Source: Dastarcus helophoroides (taxonomy: Eukaryota > Arthropoda > Insecta > Coleoptera > Bothrideridae). Taken from it: 64,000 bases of DNA. The notes under the pieces were generated by a model. The model was not told where the DNA came from and searched no databases. It saw only the letters and a list, made by a program, of their open reading frames with translations. Shown piece by piece: positions 24,110 to 34,433 of this stretch; positions within the stretch are counted from its first letter, which is position 1, and every line of letters starts with the position of its first letter. The stretch covers positions 9,874,782 through 9,938,781 of the forward strand of contig CM053328.1 in the NCBI GenBank assembly GCA_028583605.1. Reading direction: 5' to 3'. The translations under genes were made by a program, and so were the position numbers.

Positions 24110-27100
24110 CTCAGAACTTCAAAAGGAATATCAAAATATGTAAAAGGTAAAAATTCTGAATTTCAAGTAATAAATTAAAAATTTTAACAAAAGTAAAAAT
24201 ATTTAAAGTGTAACTTTGAATTAAGAAAAACATGAGAATTCTGATATTAAAAGGAGAAATTGGGAAAAAAAGAATTTAAAGTCAAAATTGTCATTAAAAA
24301 AAAGCAGAAATTCAAAGTTAAAACTTTGAGACAAAATGTCAACTTTAAAATTGATTTTTTATTGGAAATCTATTTAAAATAATGGTTAATCCTGAAATTT
24401 TGGAAAAAAAGTCAAAATTTTTAATTAAGCATTGACATTTTTTAGAAAAATTCAGGAGTTTTGAAGAAAACGAGACAATGCCAAAATTTGAGAAATAATC
24501 TCGCATTTAAAAAAATCCCAGTTAAATATCGCAATTTCAAGAAAGAGTCAAAATTACGATACACTGCTTGGTCATTTTAAGCACAAATGCAATAAACCTT
24601 TTGTTTAAACCGAAAATCTAGAAACCTAAAATTCACGAAGAAGATAAAAGTTTGTGCTTTAAAGTGAAAAATTTAAAAAAAAAACAAACAAAGATACAAA
24701 GGTTTGAGTACAAAAAAGTCCAAAGAAAGGAAAATACTAAAATTGTACGCTTAGAACGTTGAGACCAAATTTAAAGTTTCAAACAAAAATTTTGAAATAA
24801 AAAAATCAAGGTAAATCGCCAAAATTAAAAAAAAATAGACCACGTAACTTTGAGAAAAGAGGAAAATTTTGGAAAAGGGATTTTGAAATTTATAAAATCA
24901 TTTTCTAAAAACTTGAAGTTTAAAGGTAAATGCTAGAAAAAAAGTGAACATTTTAAATTAAAAACCAGAAGAAATCTAAAATTCCGAAGAAAAAAGCAGA
25001 AATTGAAAGTTTAAACTTAAAATTTTAAGAAAGAATGTCAAATTTAAAACAGATTTTTCCCTGAAAATCTATTTAAAAACAATTTTGTGTAAACCTGAAG
25101 TTTTGGAAAGATTTTTAATTAAGCGTCGAAATTGTTAAGAAAAATTTAATTTCCAAAAAAAAGTTTCAAAGAAAACGAGACAATTGAAAATGTAAACTTG
25201 AAATTATGTACTAAAATACCAAAATTTGAGAAACAATCCAGCATTTATAAAAATCCTAGTTAAGTATCAAAATTTCAAGAAAGATTAAAAATTACGAAAC
25301 CTCGCTTGGACGTTTTAAAGAAAAATTGAAAAAATGTTTGGCTTAAACCAAAAATCTAAAAAAATAGACTTTAAAGTTTAAAAAAAAGGTTAAAATGTTG
25401 TGCTTAAAAGTGGAAATTTTAAAAAAGAAACAAAACTACAAAGGTTTGAGTTTACTATACAGAATATACTTGTTCCGGGGCTGGACCGTGTCAAAGAAAT
25501 ACTAAAAGTGTTCGACGTTTCGCACACCATCGTCGGGGGCTTCTTCAGGAACAAAGAAAAGAAACAATAAATAAAAAGAGAAATATAAGGGAATATACAA
25601 AATTGAAAAGGCCAATTTCAAAACATCAGAGCACGGTAACTCAGTATGTTCACCATACCAGAGGCGAAACTCTTCTGAATTGAAAATAGTTACAAAGGAT
25701 AAGAAAGTTTAGACATAAGAGCACGGTAACTCAGTATGTCCACCATACGAGAGGCGAAACTCTTCTTTGTTATCATGTTTGAGTTTACAATCAAAAAAAG
25801 TCCAAAGAAAGGAAAATACTAAAGTTGTACTCTTAGAACGTTGAGAATAAATTTTAAAAATTTTAAACCAAAATTTGGAAATAAAAGAAATTAAGTTACA
25901 TCCATAAAATTTTTAATAAAAGGAAACAAAGAATCTTGGGAAAAAAAGTAAATTTTGAAAAATAAACTTGAAATTTATAACATTATTTTCTAAAATCTTA
26001 AAGTTTATAGAGAAATTGTAAGAAGAAAAGTGAACATTTCGAGTTAAAAACCAGAAAAAAACTAAATTTCTAAAAAAAATATAGAAAAGCTTACAACTTG
26101 AAATTTAAAATATCGAAAGAAATATAGACATTTCGAAATTGATTTTGGCGAACAAATAAAATTGAAATGTTACTAACCAAAATAGAAAGTTTGAATTTAG
26201 GCTAAAGATTGCTAAGAAAGAAACAGTTTAAAAGGTGAATTAAAATTTTTGATAAAACAGTTAAATTTTCGGAACAGTTCGAAAATTTAATTTTTTTTGT
26301 AAAAAGCAAAATTTTCTTAACATTTTGAAAATAAAGTAAATATCGGTCAGAAAGGATAATATTTCCAGTGTAAAGTCAAAATTTCATGAAGAAATTGCAA
26401 GTTTAGGGTGGAAATTTAGAGAAGAAATCAAATTTTGTGACCAATGAAAGGGGAGAGCAATGTTTAGCAAGTTTTCTAATTGAAACTGAAGAAAAAAGTA
26501 AAATTTGGAAAACATCATAAAATCTTTTAAAGAAAAATGATGTTTCAAGTTTGTCGACAGTTTAAGAGAAATAGGTAAGAATTGGAATCGAAAACTCGGA
26601 ATTTTGGAAAAAAGCCAACATATCCTAACATTTATAAAATAAAGTGAAAAACTTTCGAAAAAGACGAACTTTGACGTATAAAGTCAATATTTTATGGAAA
26701 AGAAGAAAAAATTGTAAATTAAAAAATTTTCAGCAGAAAAACTTTTATTCAAAATTTGTTAATGATACCCAACAAAGAAGTAAAATTTTTGAAAAAAATA
26801 AGGTTTACTGAAATGAAAAAGGCTTTGTGTTTCATTCTACAACTCAGGGAAAACCTAAAATAAAAGTAAACTCAGAGTTTCAGAAACAGTCGAAAATCGA
26901 CATTTCGAATTTAACTTCGAGATGTTCAAAAATCAACATTTTTTGGAAAAATGAAGTTCTAAGATTGAAGTCAATCAATTTGTATTTTAATTTTAAGTTA
27001 GGAATTCTAAGTTTTAATTTAAAATGCTGGTTAAAATTTCATATAGAAAATTTATGTATTTTCGGAATTTCTAGTTCCTTCCCGAAATTTAAAATTTCAA

Positions 27101-27665
27101 TTATTTCAACTCAAATTTCGCCAAAAAAAAACTTGAAATATTAGGTTAAAAATTAAATTTTCAAGATTTAAATATATATTTGGAGACCAAACCGAAATCA
27201 AAATTTTGGAAAATATACATAATTTAAATAAATTTCAAATTAAGAAAAATGAGAAAAATTGATAGGTAAAATGGAAAAAAGTTTAATTTCGAAAAACAAC
27301 CAAATTAAATAAGATCAGTTTATTTATTACTTCACCAAATTTGAAGTTTTGACTTTAACTTTAAGATTATAAAATTTTTACTTTCTCAGTCAAATATAAA
27401 TTCTTGAGCTTTATGCTCAACGTGTCCTGAATAGATTTGAAACTTTGAATATGGTTATAAAATTCAAACTTTATGTTTGACGACAAAAATAAATTGAACT
27501 TTCTAAAATAAGGGCGATATTTTAGGATTGAAATAAAGAGTTTAAAAATAATCAAAATTTGGAAGAACCCAAGATGAAAAAACTGAAAAACCCAAATTTC
27601 CAGTTTAAACTAAATTTTTAATAACACAAGTAAAACTTCGAATAAAAAAAACGAAATTTCAAGAT
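24110..27665. repeat. A-rich degenerate array with a ~742-bp tandem duplication
   Basis: A/T-rich words are again in the A-rich orientation. The landmark ACAAAGGTTTGAGT occurs at about 24697 and 25439, and GTCCAAAGAAAGGAAAATAC follows each (directly in copy 1, after the 25456-25776 insertion in copy 2). Further matched landmarks (GTGAACATTT with AAAAACCAGAA) confirm tandem copies. No gene is seen; the 105-residue frame at 26827-27144 is Lys/Ile/Phe-rich low complexity. Confidence 0.75.
25456..25776 (-). mobile_element. foldback/ribozyme-like element family B, copy 1
   Basis: This 321-bp element is flanked by a perfect 12-bp duplication, GTTTGAGTTTAC (25444-25455 and 25777-25788). It contains, on the minus strand, the hammerhead-like core CUGAAGA-A-GCCCCC and GAAACGUC (25509-25553), with stem I arms TGTTC/GAACA. 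It also holds a two-copy internal repeat with AGAGCACGGTAACTCAG and GAGGCGAAACTCTTC. The ~742-bp duplicated surroundings supply a paralogous empty site near 24701. No ORF is present, so the element is non-autonomous. Confidence 0.8.
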
Positions 27666-27679
27666 TAAGACGAAAATAT

Positions 27680-27845
27680 TCCTTGTATCTTTGCGAAGTA
27701 TTAGTATTTCTATTCACGTTTTATTGGCTTTTTCTTCACCAGTCACCAGTCACAGCACAATTCTAAATTTTCTGATAAGGATTGGCAATCTGTTATAGAT
27801 TGCCCCTAGCAGCGATTGCGTTGGATCTTTGTTTGTTAATCGCTG
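27680..27845. repeat. dispersed repeat, copy 1 (second copy 29078-29240)
   Basis: Shares GCGAAGTATT, TTTTATTGGCTTTTTCTTC, ACAATTCTAAATTTTC-like and TATAGATTGCCCC blocks in order with 29078-29240. About 160 bp match at high but imperfect identity. The family is unknown to me. Confidence 0.65.
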
Positions 27846-27933
27846 TTTGTGACTCAACACTGAAAAAACACTTAACGAAAATGTTGAAAAAGAAAAACGA
27901 GTTCAAAAAAACTAAATTTTGGAGTGTTTTTAA

Positions 27934-28074
27934 AGAATTGAAATATAACTCTTGTCCCTTTAAACCAAGAAAGATTAAAAAATACAACAAAGGTTGCTCT
28001 AATGCTTTTGTTGGTTTCAGGGGACAAGATTCGTATTTTAATTTTTGAAGATAACCAATCACTAGTCCGTTCTA
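27934..28074. mobile_element. foldback element family A, compact copy
   Basis: The left arm AATTGAAATATAACTCTTGT and right arm ATTTTTGAAGATAACCAATC are both present. The centre has collapsed to GCTCTAATGC joined straight to TTTTGTTGGTTTCAGGGG, so the ribozyme-like hairpin is deleted. Confidence 0.75.
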
Positions 28075-28733
28075 AAAAAATGTTTTTAAACAAATATCTA
28101 AAAATTGGTAATATCTTTATATTTGAAATTTCGAAAAAAAGTACGAATTCAAAATATGTCAATTTTGAGTAATTTCTAGGACTTTTACTTTTCGTAGCAT
28201 TTTGAAATTTTCGGAGTCTTTCTGATATCCTTTGAGATTGAAATCTTTCTGTCAATATCCTTAATTCATTCATTATTTCAAAAGTTATGCAAAGTTAACG
28301 GACTGTCACTAATTAAATTTTCCTTTAAATCTTTCTTTTAAATTTCCTTTTCAATCAGATTCTTGTATTAATTTTTTTCATCAAAAACAATACCTAAAGC
28401 TTGCATAGAATGTTTTGCAGTTTTCAAAACCCTCCCGCATTTTCTGTAGGATTACTATTTTCTGAATTGTTGATTACCAAAAAATGATTTTTTATTTAGA
28501 ATGATGATAACTCTATAAAAAATCATCGTACAGGACTCAAGGACCAGTCAAATCAAAGAGGATTAAATTATGTAGAAGAGATGTACAATGGGGGCTCATT
28601 GAAAAAAAAATGAACGCTGTGGAACTTTTTAAAGAGGAGCAAAACGTTGGAAAAATATTTGGCCGATGATATCTTAACAATTACTCAAAAATTGCTGAAG
28701 GTAAAAAATTTTGAATTCAGGACTTGTAAATAT

Positions 28734-29068
28734 TGTAACAAAATCTCGTTATAAAATTTGTATTAGTGATTGTGTAGTGTAAGGAACTTTCTAGAAACAT
28801 TTGATAATGGAACGCTGGCGCGAGAATGAATCGTATGGCAGATAAGCTCTCCAGACATTTCCGCAAGCGATAATCTTATCTGTACGGAGATCCGTTCTAA
28901 AAAATCGAAGGTTATAAATACGTGGTCGTCTTTCCCTTAGTCAGTCAGTTGGTTAGCCAGATAGGCAGATAGTTAGATAGTTAAGTGAATCATAATCTGT
29001 TTAAATAAACTGAAATAAACTGTTTACAATTCACGAAGTTTTTATTTGCCAAACAATAATACGCAACA
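28734..29068 (+). mobile_element. solo LTR
   Basis: A 335-bp unit starts TGTAACAAAAT and ends ACGCAACA. It has a TATAAATACG promoter-like box about 185 bp in and AATAAACT polyadenylation-like signals near the end. A second, 339-bp copy lies at 33234-33572 on the minus strand, which fixes both ends. No internal region adjoins it on either side, so it looks like a solo LTR. The flanking five bases do not form a clear target duplication. Confidence 0.75.
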
Positions 29069-29077
29069 ATGTTCTCT

Positions 29078-29240
29078 CTACCTTCTTGGCGAAGTATTGG
29101 TATTATCATTTATGTTTTATTGGCTTTTTCTTCGCCAGTTACTCCTTGTCCAATTCTAAATTTTCAGTAACCTTCTGTTAAGAATTAGCAATCTCTTATA
29201 GATTGCCCCAAGCAGCGATTACGATTGGACTTGTAAATTG
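29078..29240. repeat. dispersed repeat, copy 2
   Basis: Matches 27680-27845 in order (GCGAAGTATTGG, TTTTATTGGCTTTTTCTTC, TATAGATTGCCCC, AGCAGCGATTA). It starts about 10 bp after the solo LTR ends. Confidence 0.65.
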
Positions 29241-29900
29241 GAAACTTGGAGCTTTAATTTGCTTTTTTTTTTTAATTTTTCCATATGAACATTTTTCTCT
29301 GAGTTACAGTCTTTCGAGGATCACATAATTTTTTTATGTATTATGTATGTACCCCTTGATTTCTATGCCTGGTGTAGTTACGATAAGAAATAAGACGTCA
29401 TTCCGTTAATAACATACAACTGTAGTGGTAAAAATTAATACTTTGTCACGTTTAAGTTTTAAGCTTTCACTCAAGTGGTGACTGGAACATTAAATTATAC
29501 AGCCGTAGCTGTACATTTTATTAAAAATTTAAAGTGAACTAATTTATTTCCATAGAATTTTATCACAGTAATATCGCACTTAAGTGGCTAATCCAAGCGA
29601 ATTGTAGTTGCTAAATAAGTCACAATTTAATAGCTTCGTTCCAGCTATAAATTAGAGTGAAATCATATTTACTTTAACGTACCTCTTCCATTATCCATTC
29701 CTTTTTCGCTTATGAAGAATTTATAGGCATCAATTTCTTCTGCTATTTTTCGGGAGTAATACTCCGTTTTTTATGACATCCTCGTGTGTATATTAGTTTT
29801 TCCTTGCCTCTCATAAGCCACAAAGCACTGAATAGAAGAATTCAAGCTTTGAGTGCTCGTAAACTGTTGATAATATAATTTGTAAAAAAAATTCGGCACT

Positions 29901-30188
29901 ATGACGACATTAAACTTACTAGGTGTTTATTACGTTTTCATATCGTGCGTATGCTTGGAATTTATACCGCCGACGTTAAATGTAAATTTTAGAGAAAAAC
30001 AAACGCCAGGACTTTATATATCATCAGATCTCAATACCAATTCAACAATGGAATTACAGGCTAAAAGTTTCGACTCTCAAAGTCGTAAAACTCCGAACGC
30101 CAGTCACGAAAGCTCTCACACTCCAACAAACTTTGCATCTAATTATGAAAGAAAGATAAATAAAAGTTCGCTTGCAAAATGTTTGTAA
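29901..30188 (+). CDS. hypothetical small protein with possible signal peptide
   Basis: A 95-residue open frame lies in non-repetitive sequence. The N-terminus is hydrophobic (LLGVYYVFISCVCLEF, about residues 6-21) and could be a secretory signal. The remainder is Ser/Thr/Asn-rich, with possible N-glycosylation sites such as NST and NAS, and ends Cys-Leu. The stop codon overlaps AATAAA. I recognise no family. With no transcript evidence it may be a chance ORF; the non-repeat context and the hydrophobic start are the only reasons to list it. Confidence 0.25.
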   Translation: MTTLNLLGVYYVFISCVCLEFIPPTLNVNFREKQTPGLYISSDLNTNSTMELQAKSFDSQSRKTPNASHESSHTPTNFASNYERKINKSSLAKCL

Positions 30189-30189
30189 T

Positions 30190-30540
30190 AAATTCACTTT
30201 ACAATTAACACAAACAAACAAGTGCACTCCGGTTCAGCCGGCGGGATTATTGTTTTGGCGCAGAGAATATCCCAATTTAAAAAGCTTTTGACAACACCTT
30301 TCAGAACTTCGTGAAAGTTTAGCGCGATGTGAAGGTGGATTTCATTATGCTCGCATTTTTAACCAACCCAACAGCGATGGGGTTATTGTCTGGAAGCCTA
30401 AAGCTTGGTCACTTTAATATTACAGTTTTCCCCTGAAGGCGCATTTGAATGTCTTTTGTTTTCGTTGGGTGATTTCCCACGTTAAATATCGAAGTGCCTT
30501 TGTGGCAAAAGTCACCGAGGATCTGAAATTTATTGTTCAA
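30190..30540. other. single-copy spacer between the small ORF and the mariner
   Basis: Moderately AT-rich with no repeat words and no open frame of note. Nothing recognised. Confidence 0.4.
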
Positions 30541-30545
30541 TAATA

Positions 30546-32680
30546 CGAGGGTAAATCAAATATGAGCCGGAATTTGTTTTTAAAAATTTATTGGTACAAG
30601 ATACATACAGATAAGGAAAAATGTTCATTGTCCATGTAAAACGTTAAGAATTGTTCCTTCCATACTTTTCTGCGGCTGCTGAACGTATTCTCCTACTTTG
30701 ACGTAGCATGCTCGTATCTTCCAGTTTAGATGTTAGAAAAAACTCGTCGAGAGTTGTACAACAGACTGGAATATTGTTTATCACAGTCTGGCGGCCTATT
30801 TGAACTCCTTATATGGTAATGTTTAAAGAGTTATTTTGTTATATTCTTTATTAGAATTATTATTTATTTTGTTTAAGAAATCTCGTTTATTTATTTTGGT
30901 TATCAAAAATATCAGTTTTATTTTGCCTCAGACGTCGATTAAATTAACGGACTAAAAGAACAAACAGCATGTATTACGCAAATTTTAATAAAATTGTTGC
31001 CTGCCAGTAGTAATCACGTAACAAAACACTTTAGAAGCTATGATGTACTACTGAAATCTCCACCAGCACTGATCGCTGCGCTCTGCGTTGAATTGTTTAC
31101 ACCGGTGTAGGAGAATACAGCGCGCCGCCCATCTATCCCACTATTAGCTGCCAATCTTAAATCTCTCATTAACATTGTCCCTATGGACAGTGTTTGACTT
31201 TCCTGATGTGTATATGAAAGTTGTTCGGGATCACTGTCAGGTCTTGATAGCTCCGATAAATGAAACGCGTTTTTATGAAAAGTTTATTGAGTGAACTGAC
31301 ATCGCCGAGAACTGGGATGTAATTTCTTTGTACAAAACCTACAGACCACTTAACACACCAAATTTTACCCCACATGTGTTTTATTGTTCGAATAGGGTCG
31401 CTGGTCAGTCCACATGCTTCCAGTGGTCAACTGGCGATCTGACCATTTCTTACACTAAAAAATCTTAAGATAGTTAACATAAGTTATTAACTATTTTTCT
31501 ACATAATCTCCTGATTTTGTTGCGCATTTTCCCCAACGGATTGGGAGTTTTTCAATGCCATCATCATAAAAGAAGGGAGGCGTGTTTGCAGCCAATTGCG
31601 CCTAAATGTCTCAACAGCAGCATCATCATGGAATCGTTCACCTCCTAGAGCTTCTTTCAGTGGCCCAAACATATGATAGTCGCACGGTGATAATTCGGGA
31701 CTATAAGGAGGGTATTCTAATGTTGCCCAATTCATTTCTTCTAATATTTGATGTGTAAGATTGGCTGAGTGGGGGCGGGCATTGTCGTAAAGCAAAATCA
31801 CATTTCTGACCGAAAATTCGCGCACGATATGCAGTTTTGCTTCATCCAATAGCTGGCAGTAGTAGACATCATTAACCGTATTATGTTCATGCAGAAAATT
31901 GACGTGCACAACTCCTTTAAAATCCCAAAACACTGTCCCAAGAATCTTTCCAGCTGAGAGGCGAGTTTTTGCCTTGACTTCCCCTCTTCTTCTCCACTTC
32001 ATGCTTGCTTGTTTAGATCCAGGGGTGTAGTGGTCCTAAGTCTTATCATACATAATGATAAGTTGCAAAAAACGATCATCTTCACATTGAAAACGTTCAA
32101 GATGGCGGTAACAAATCTCCAGATGTTGTTGTTTCTGTTTTTCAGTCAAAAGACGAGATACCGACCTGGCAGAAATTTTTAGAAACCCCATCTCATCTGT
32201 GATGGATTGACCCCTCCCAAATCTTATCTTTATCTGAGCTGCAATTTCACCAATAGTGAAACGGCTGTCACCTTCCAAAAGGGGTTGAACAACGTCAATC
32301 TTGTCCGCAGTCACCCTGGTCCGAGAACGACGGGTCTGGGGTTTATTTTTAACTTGAGTTCGTCCTTCCAAAAAATTGTTGTGCCATTCATACACTCGAG
32401 TTTTCTTCAAACAAGTATCCCCAAGCTATGATTCTAGTCTACGAAGAATTGCGCCGGGCTTTACACCTTCAACAGCGAGAAATTTAATAATAATGCGCTG
32501 CGCAACATGTGAATAAGCCTCTTGTTTCCTCATTGTATTTAAAATTGACGAACGGCGAGAACGAAACTTGCCAAGAAGTCACGTGATATCCCCACCTAAC
32601 GTGTCTAAGAGTATGCGCACACTCCCGACGCCCTAATGGCGACATGATAGAAATTCCGGTTCATATTTGACTTACCCTCG
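30546..32680 (-). mobile_element. mariner transposon, degenerate, with internal insertion
   Basis: Inverted ends CGAGGGTAAATCAAATATGA (30546 onward) and its counterpart TCATATTTGACTTACCCTCG (ending 32680) pair over about 30 bp, and each is bordered by TA. A transposase relic lies on the minus strand close to the right end. The distance from the transposase stop to the left TIR is about 950 bp, far longer than in ordinary ~1.3 kb mariners, so roughly 0.8 kb of unrelated DNA appears to sit between 30.6 and 31.5 kb. Confidence 0.85.
31499..32533 (-). pseudogene. mariner transposase (DD34D) with two in-frame stops
   Basis: From the ATG at 32533 to the TAG at 31499 there are 344 codons, the usual mariner length, all in one frame. 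The N-terminal part carries the helix-turn-helix region with VYEWHNNFLEGRTQV. The catalytic part shows YDNARPH (second Asp) and YSPELSPCDYHMF (third Asp), with exactly 34 residues between the two Asp, giving the DD34D signature. The first Asp lies in MYDKT, where families usually have GDETW: the Asp stays, but the Glu is Lys and the Trp codon has become TAG (32036-32038). Another TAG interrupts codon 36 (32426-32428). No frameshifts are seen, so decay is modest. The protein would have cut and pasted the element at TA sites. It cannot be made full-length now. Confidence 0.9.
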
Positions 32681-32689
32681 TACTAAAGA

Positions 32690-33230
32690 GTTTTACAATC
32701 ATATCATCAGTAACTTATCAATACATACTTTGTTACATTATTAAGTGTTGATGTTATTCCCAACATTGCAAATAAAAGAAAATAAAAGTTAATACAATAT
32801 TTAAGTTAAATCATTACCTATTTTTGACCTATCAAATAGTTTAATTTCTATTTTTATACCAGACTGTAAGTAGCTTTTGATGCTGACATTATTGGCGCTC
32901 GAATTTCTTGTGTAATCATTTCTCATTAAACTCGCCTTAAAGTCATATAACTAGATTTCCGACATATTTTCCTGCTTTCAGGGTGCACAAAATATCTTCA
33001 AACTTTATGAAGTTTTCCTGCGCATTTACAAAACTTATTTATAGACTATATTTAAAAGTTCCTTTGCTTTTAAAACTCAATGGCAATCACTTTAAAAAGT
33101 TGAAAAGCGTTTAAAAATCTATTAGCTTGATGATGTCGTTAGATTATTGATATGCGTATATTTTTAAATTGTGATGAAATGTTCTGGAAAAAGCCAAGGA
33201 TCCATAATTAACTTAGAAGAGAAACTTAAA
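32690..33230. other. AT-rich single-copy spacer
   Basis: No repeat family, ORF or RNA gene recognised. Confidence 0.4.
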
Positions 33231-33233
33231 TAT

Positions 33234-33572
33234 TGTTGCGCGTTATCGGTTCGAAAATTAGAACTTGGTGAATTGTAAACACTTTATTTCAAACTTATTT
33301 CGGAACACTACAATTATGATTTACTTAAATAGCAGACTATCTAACTATCTGACGATCCGACTAACTGACTGACTGAAGGAAAGACGACTGCGTATTTATA
33401 CTGTTTCGGTTTCTAGAATGGATCTCCGTACAGATAAGATTATCTCTCACAAAAATGCACTTATCTGCCGTATGATTCATTTTCGCGGCCGCTTCCCATT
33501 ATCAAATGTTTCTACAGAGTTCCTTACACTGCACAATCACTAATACAAATATTATAAATATATTTTGTTACA
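33234..33572 (-). mobile_element. LTR, minus orientation
   Basis: Reverse complement of the same LTR as 28734-29068, with both termini (TGTAACA ... CGCAACA) and the TATA and polyadenylation-like signals in matching places. A GCGGCCGC tract replaces a diverged segment of the other copy. It lies downstream, in minus-strand sense, of the gypsy pol remains at 34434-35690 and could be that element's 3' LTR. However, the sequence just before the LTR has no clear polypurine tract, so the link is unproven. Confidence 0.75.
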
Positions 33573-33736
33573 CTGCCACTGTTTAGTCTTCTATAAAACA
33601 GATTTTTAAATAATTTGTATCTTTATTTGTAAGGTGTCATTCAACCTGACACACCTAATTGTGCTCCAAATTCCTTGAATTGTGTTTCGATTTCTTTATG
33701 TAATTGTTTGAAATTTAACAAATTCTCATTAATCAG

Positions 33737-34174
33737 ATAACGAACGCTTCCACGTCCAGAGTCAGTCCAGGATATACTTCTTCCGGGATTGGACCGTGTC
33801 AAAGAACTACTAAAAGTGTTCGACGTTTCGCCCACCAATGAATGAATGAAAAGGCCAATTTCAAAACATCAAAGCACGGTAACTCACTTGTTCCACCATA
33901 TCAGAGGCGAAACTCTTCTGAATTGAAAATTGGTACAAAGGATAAGAAAGTTTAGACAGAAGGACACGGTAACTCAGAGGCGAAACTCTTCTGAAATTTT
34001 ATGTTTTGAAATTGGCCTTTTCATTCTTTCATTTTTGCATATTCCCTCATATTCCTCTTTTCATTTTTCCTTTTCTTTTCTTTGTTCCTGAAGAAGCCCC
34101 CTACGATGGTGGGCGAAACGTCGAACACTTTTAGTAGTTCTTTGACACGGTCCAATCCCGGAAGAAGTATATCC
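33737..34174 (+). mobile_element. foldback/ribozyme-like element family B, copy 2
   Basis: This 438-bp element is flanked by a perfect 14-bp duplication, TTCTCATTAATCAG (33723-33736 and 34175-34188). The arms GGATATACTTCTTCCGGGAT and ATCCCGGAAGAAGTATATCC are inverted copies of each other. The right arm carries a full hammerhead-like core at 34083-34127; the left arm's core is truncated in stem II. The middle holds two copies of CACGGTAACTCA with GAGGCGAAACTCTTCTGAA. It sits between gypsy pol and an LTR, so it inserted into older retroelement DNA. Confidence 0.85.
34083..34127 (+). ncRNA. hammerhead-like motif, family B
   Basis: Stem I TGTTC (34083-34087) pairs with GAACA (34123-34127). CUGAAGA (34088-34094) fits the CUGANGA core. 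One extra A follows, then GCCC (34096-34099) pairs with GGGC (34111-34114), then GAA, the palindrome ACGU, and C as the cleavage-position base. The extra base before stem II and the loopless stem III depart from the classical fold, so activity is doubtful unless the RNA works as a dimer. Confidence 0.45.
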
Positions 34175-34189
34175 TTCTCATTAATCAGG

Positions 34190-34412
34190 TTTATGAAAAT
34201 TATTGCTAGGCTCAACAGAATTAACGATGGACGGTTGAACCAGCGATCGCCAACCGGTGCATTTTCTTTACATATGCATGTAGTAGGATTATTACATTAT
34301 TTCCGCAATCTTGTTTAACATCACATTTTTAATTTGTCTTAGTTCTTAGGTTTTACTTTTAATAAATTTAGTATTGGTCAAATCGTGGTATCAATTATTC
34401 GAACCCTAAACA
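34190..34412 (-). mobile_element. possible start of the gypsy element's own 3' LTR
   Basis: Just after the pol stop the minus strand reads AGAGGGTGGC followed by TGTTTAGGGTTCG. A purine-rich tract directly before TGTT is how a polypurine tract meets an LTR. If so, this element had an LTR unlike the TGTAACA type at 33234-33572, and family B copy 2 interrupts it. Confidence 0.3.
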
Positions 34413-34433
34413 GCCACCCTCTGATTGTCCCGA

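Noticed and set aside
33335..33390. CTGACGA followed by GAAAG in the minus-oriented LTR
   Set aside because: No stem II can be formed between them and there are no flanking stem I arms. The region is a simple ACTGACTG repeat.
34389..34402. tRNA gene suggested by GGGTTCGAATA on the minus strand
   Set aside because: No A box or cloverleaf can be drawn. The sequence lies at the gypsy pol/LTR junction.
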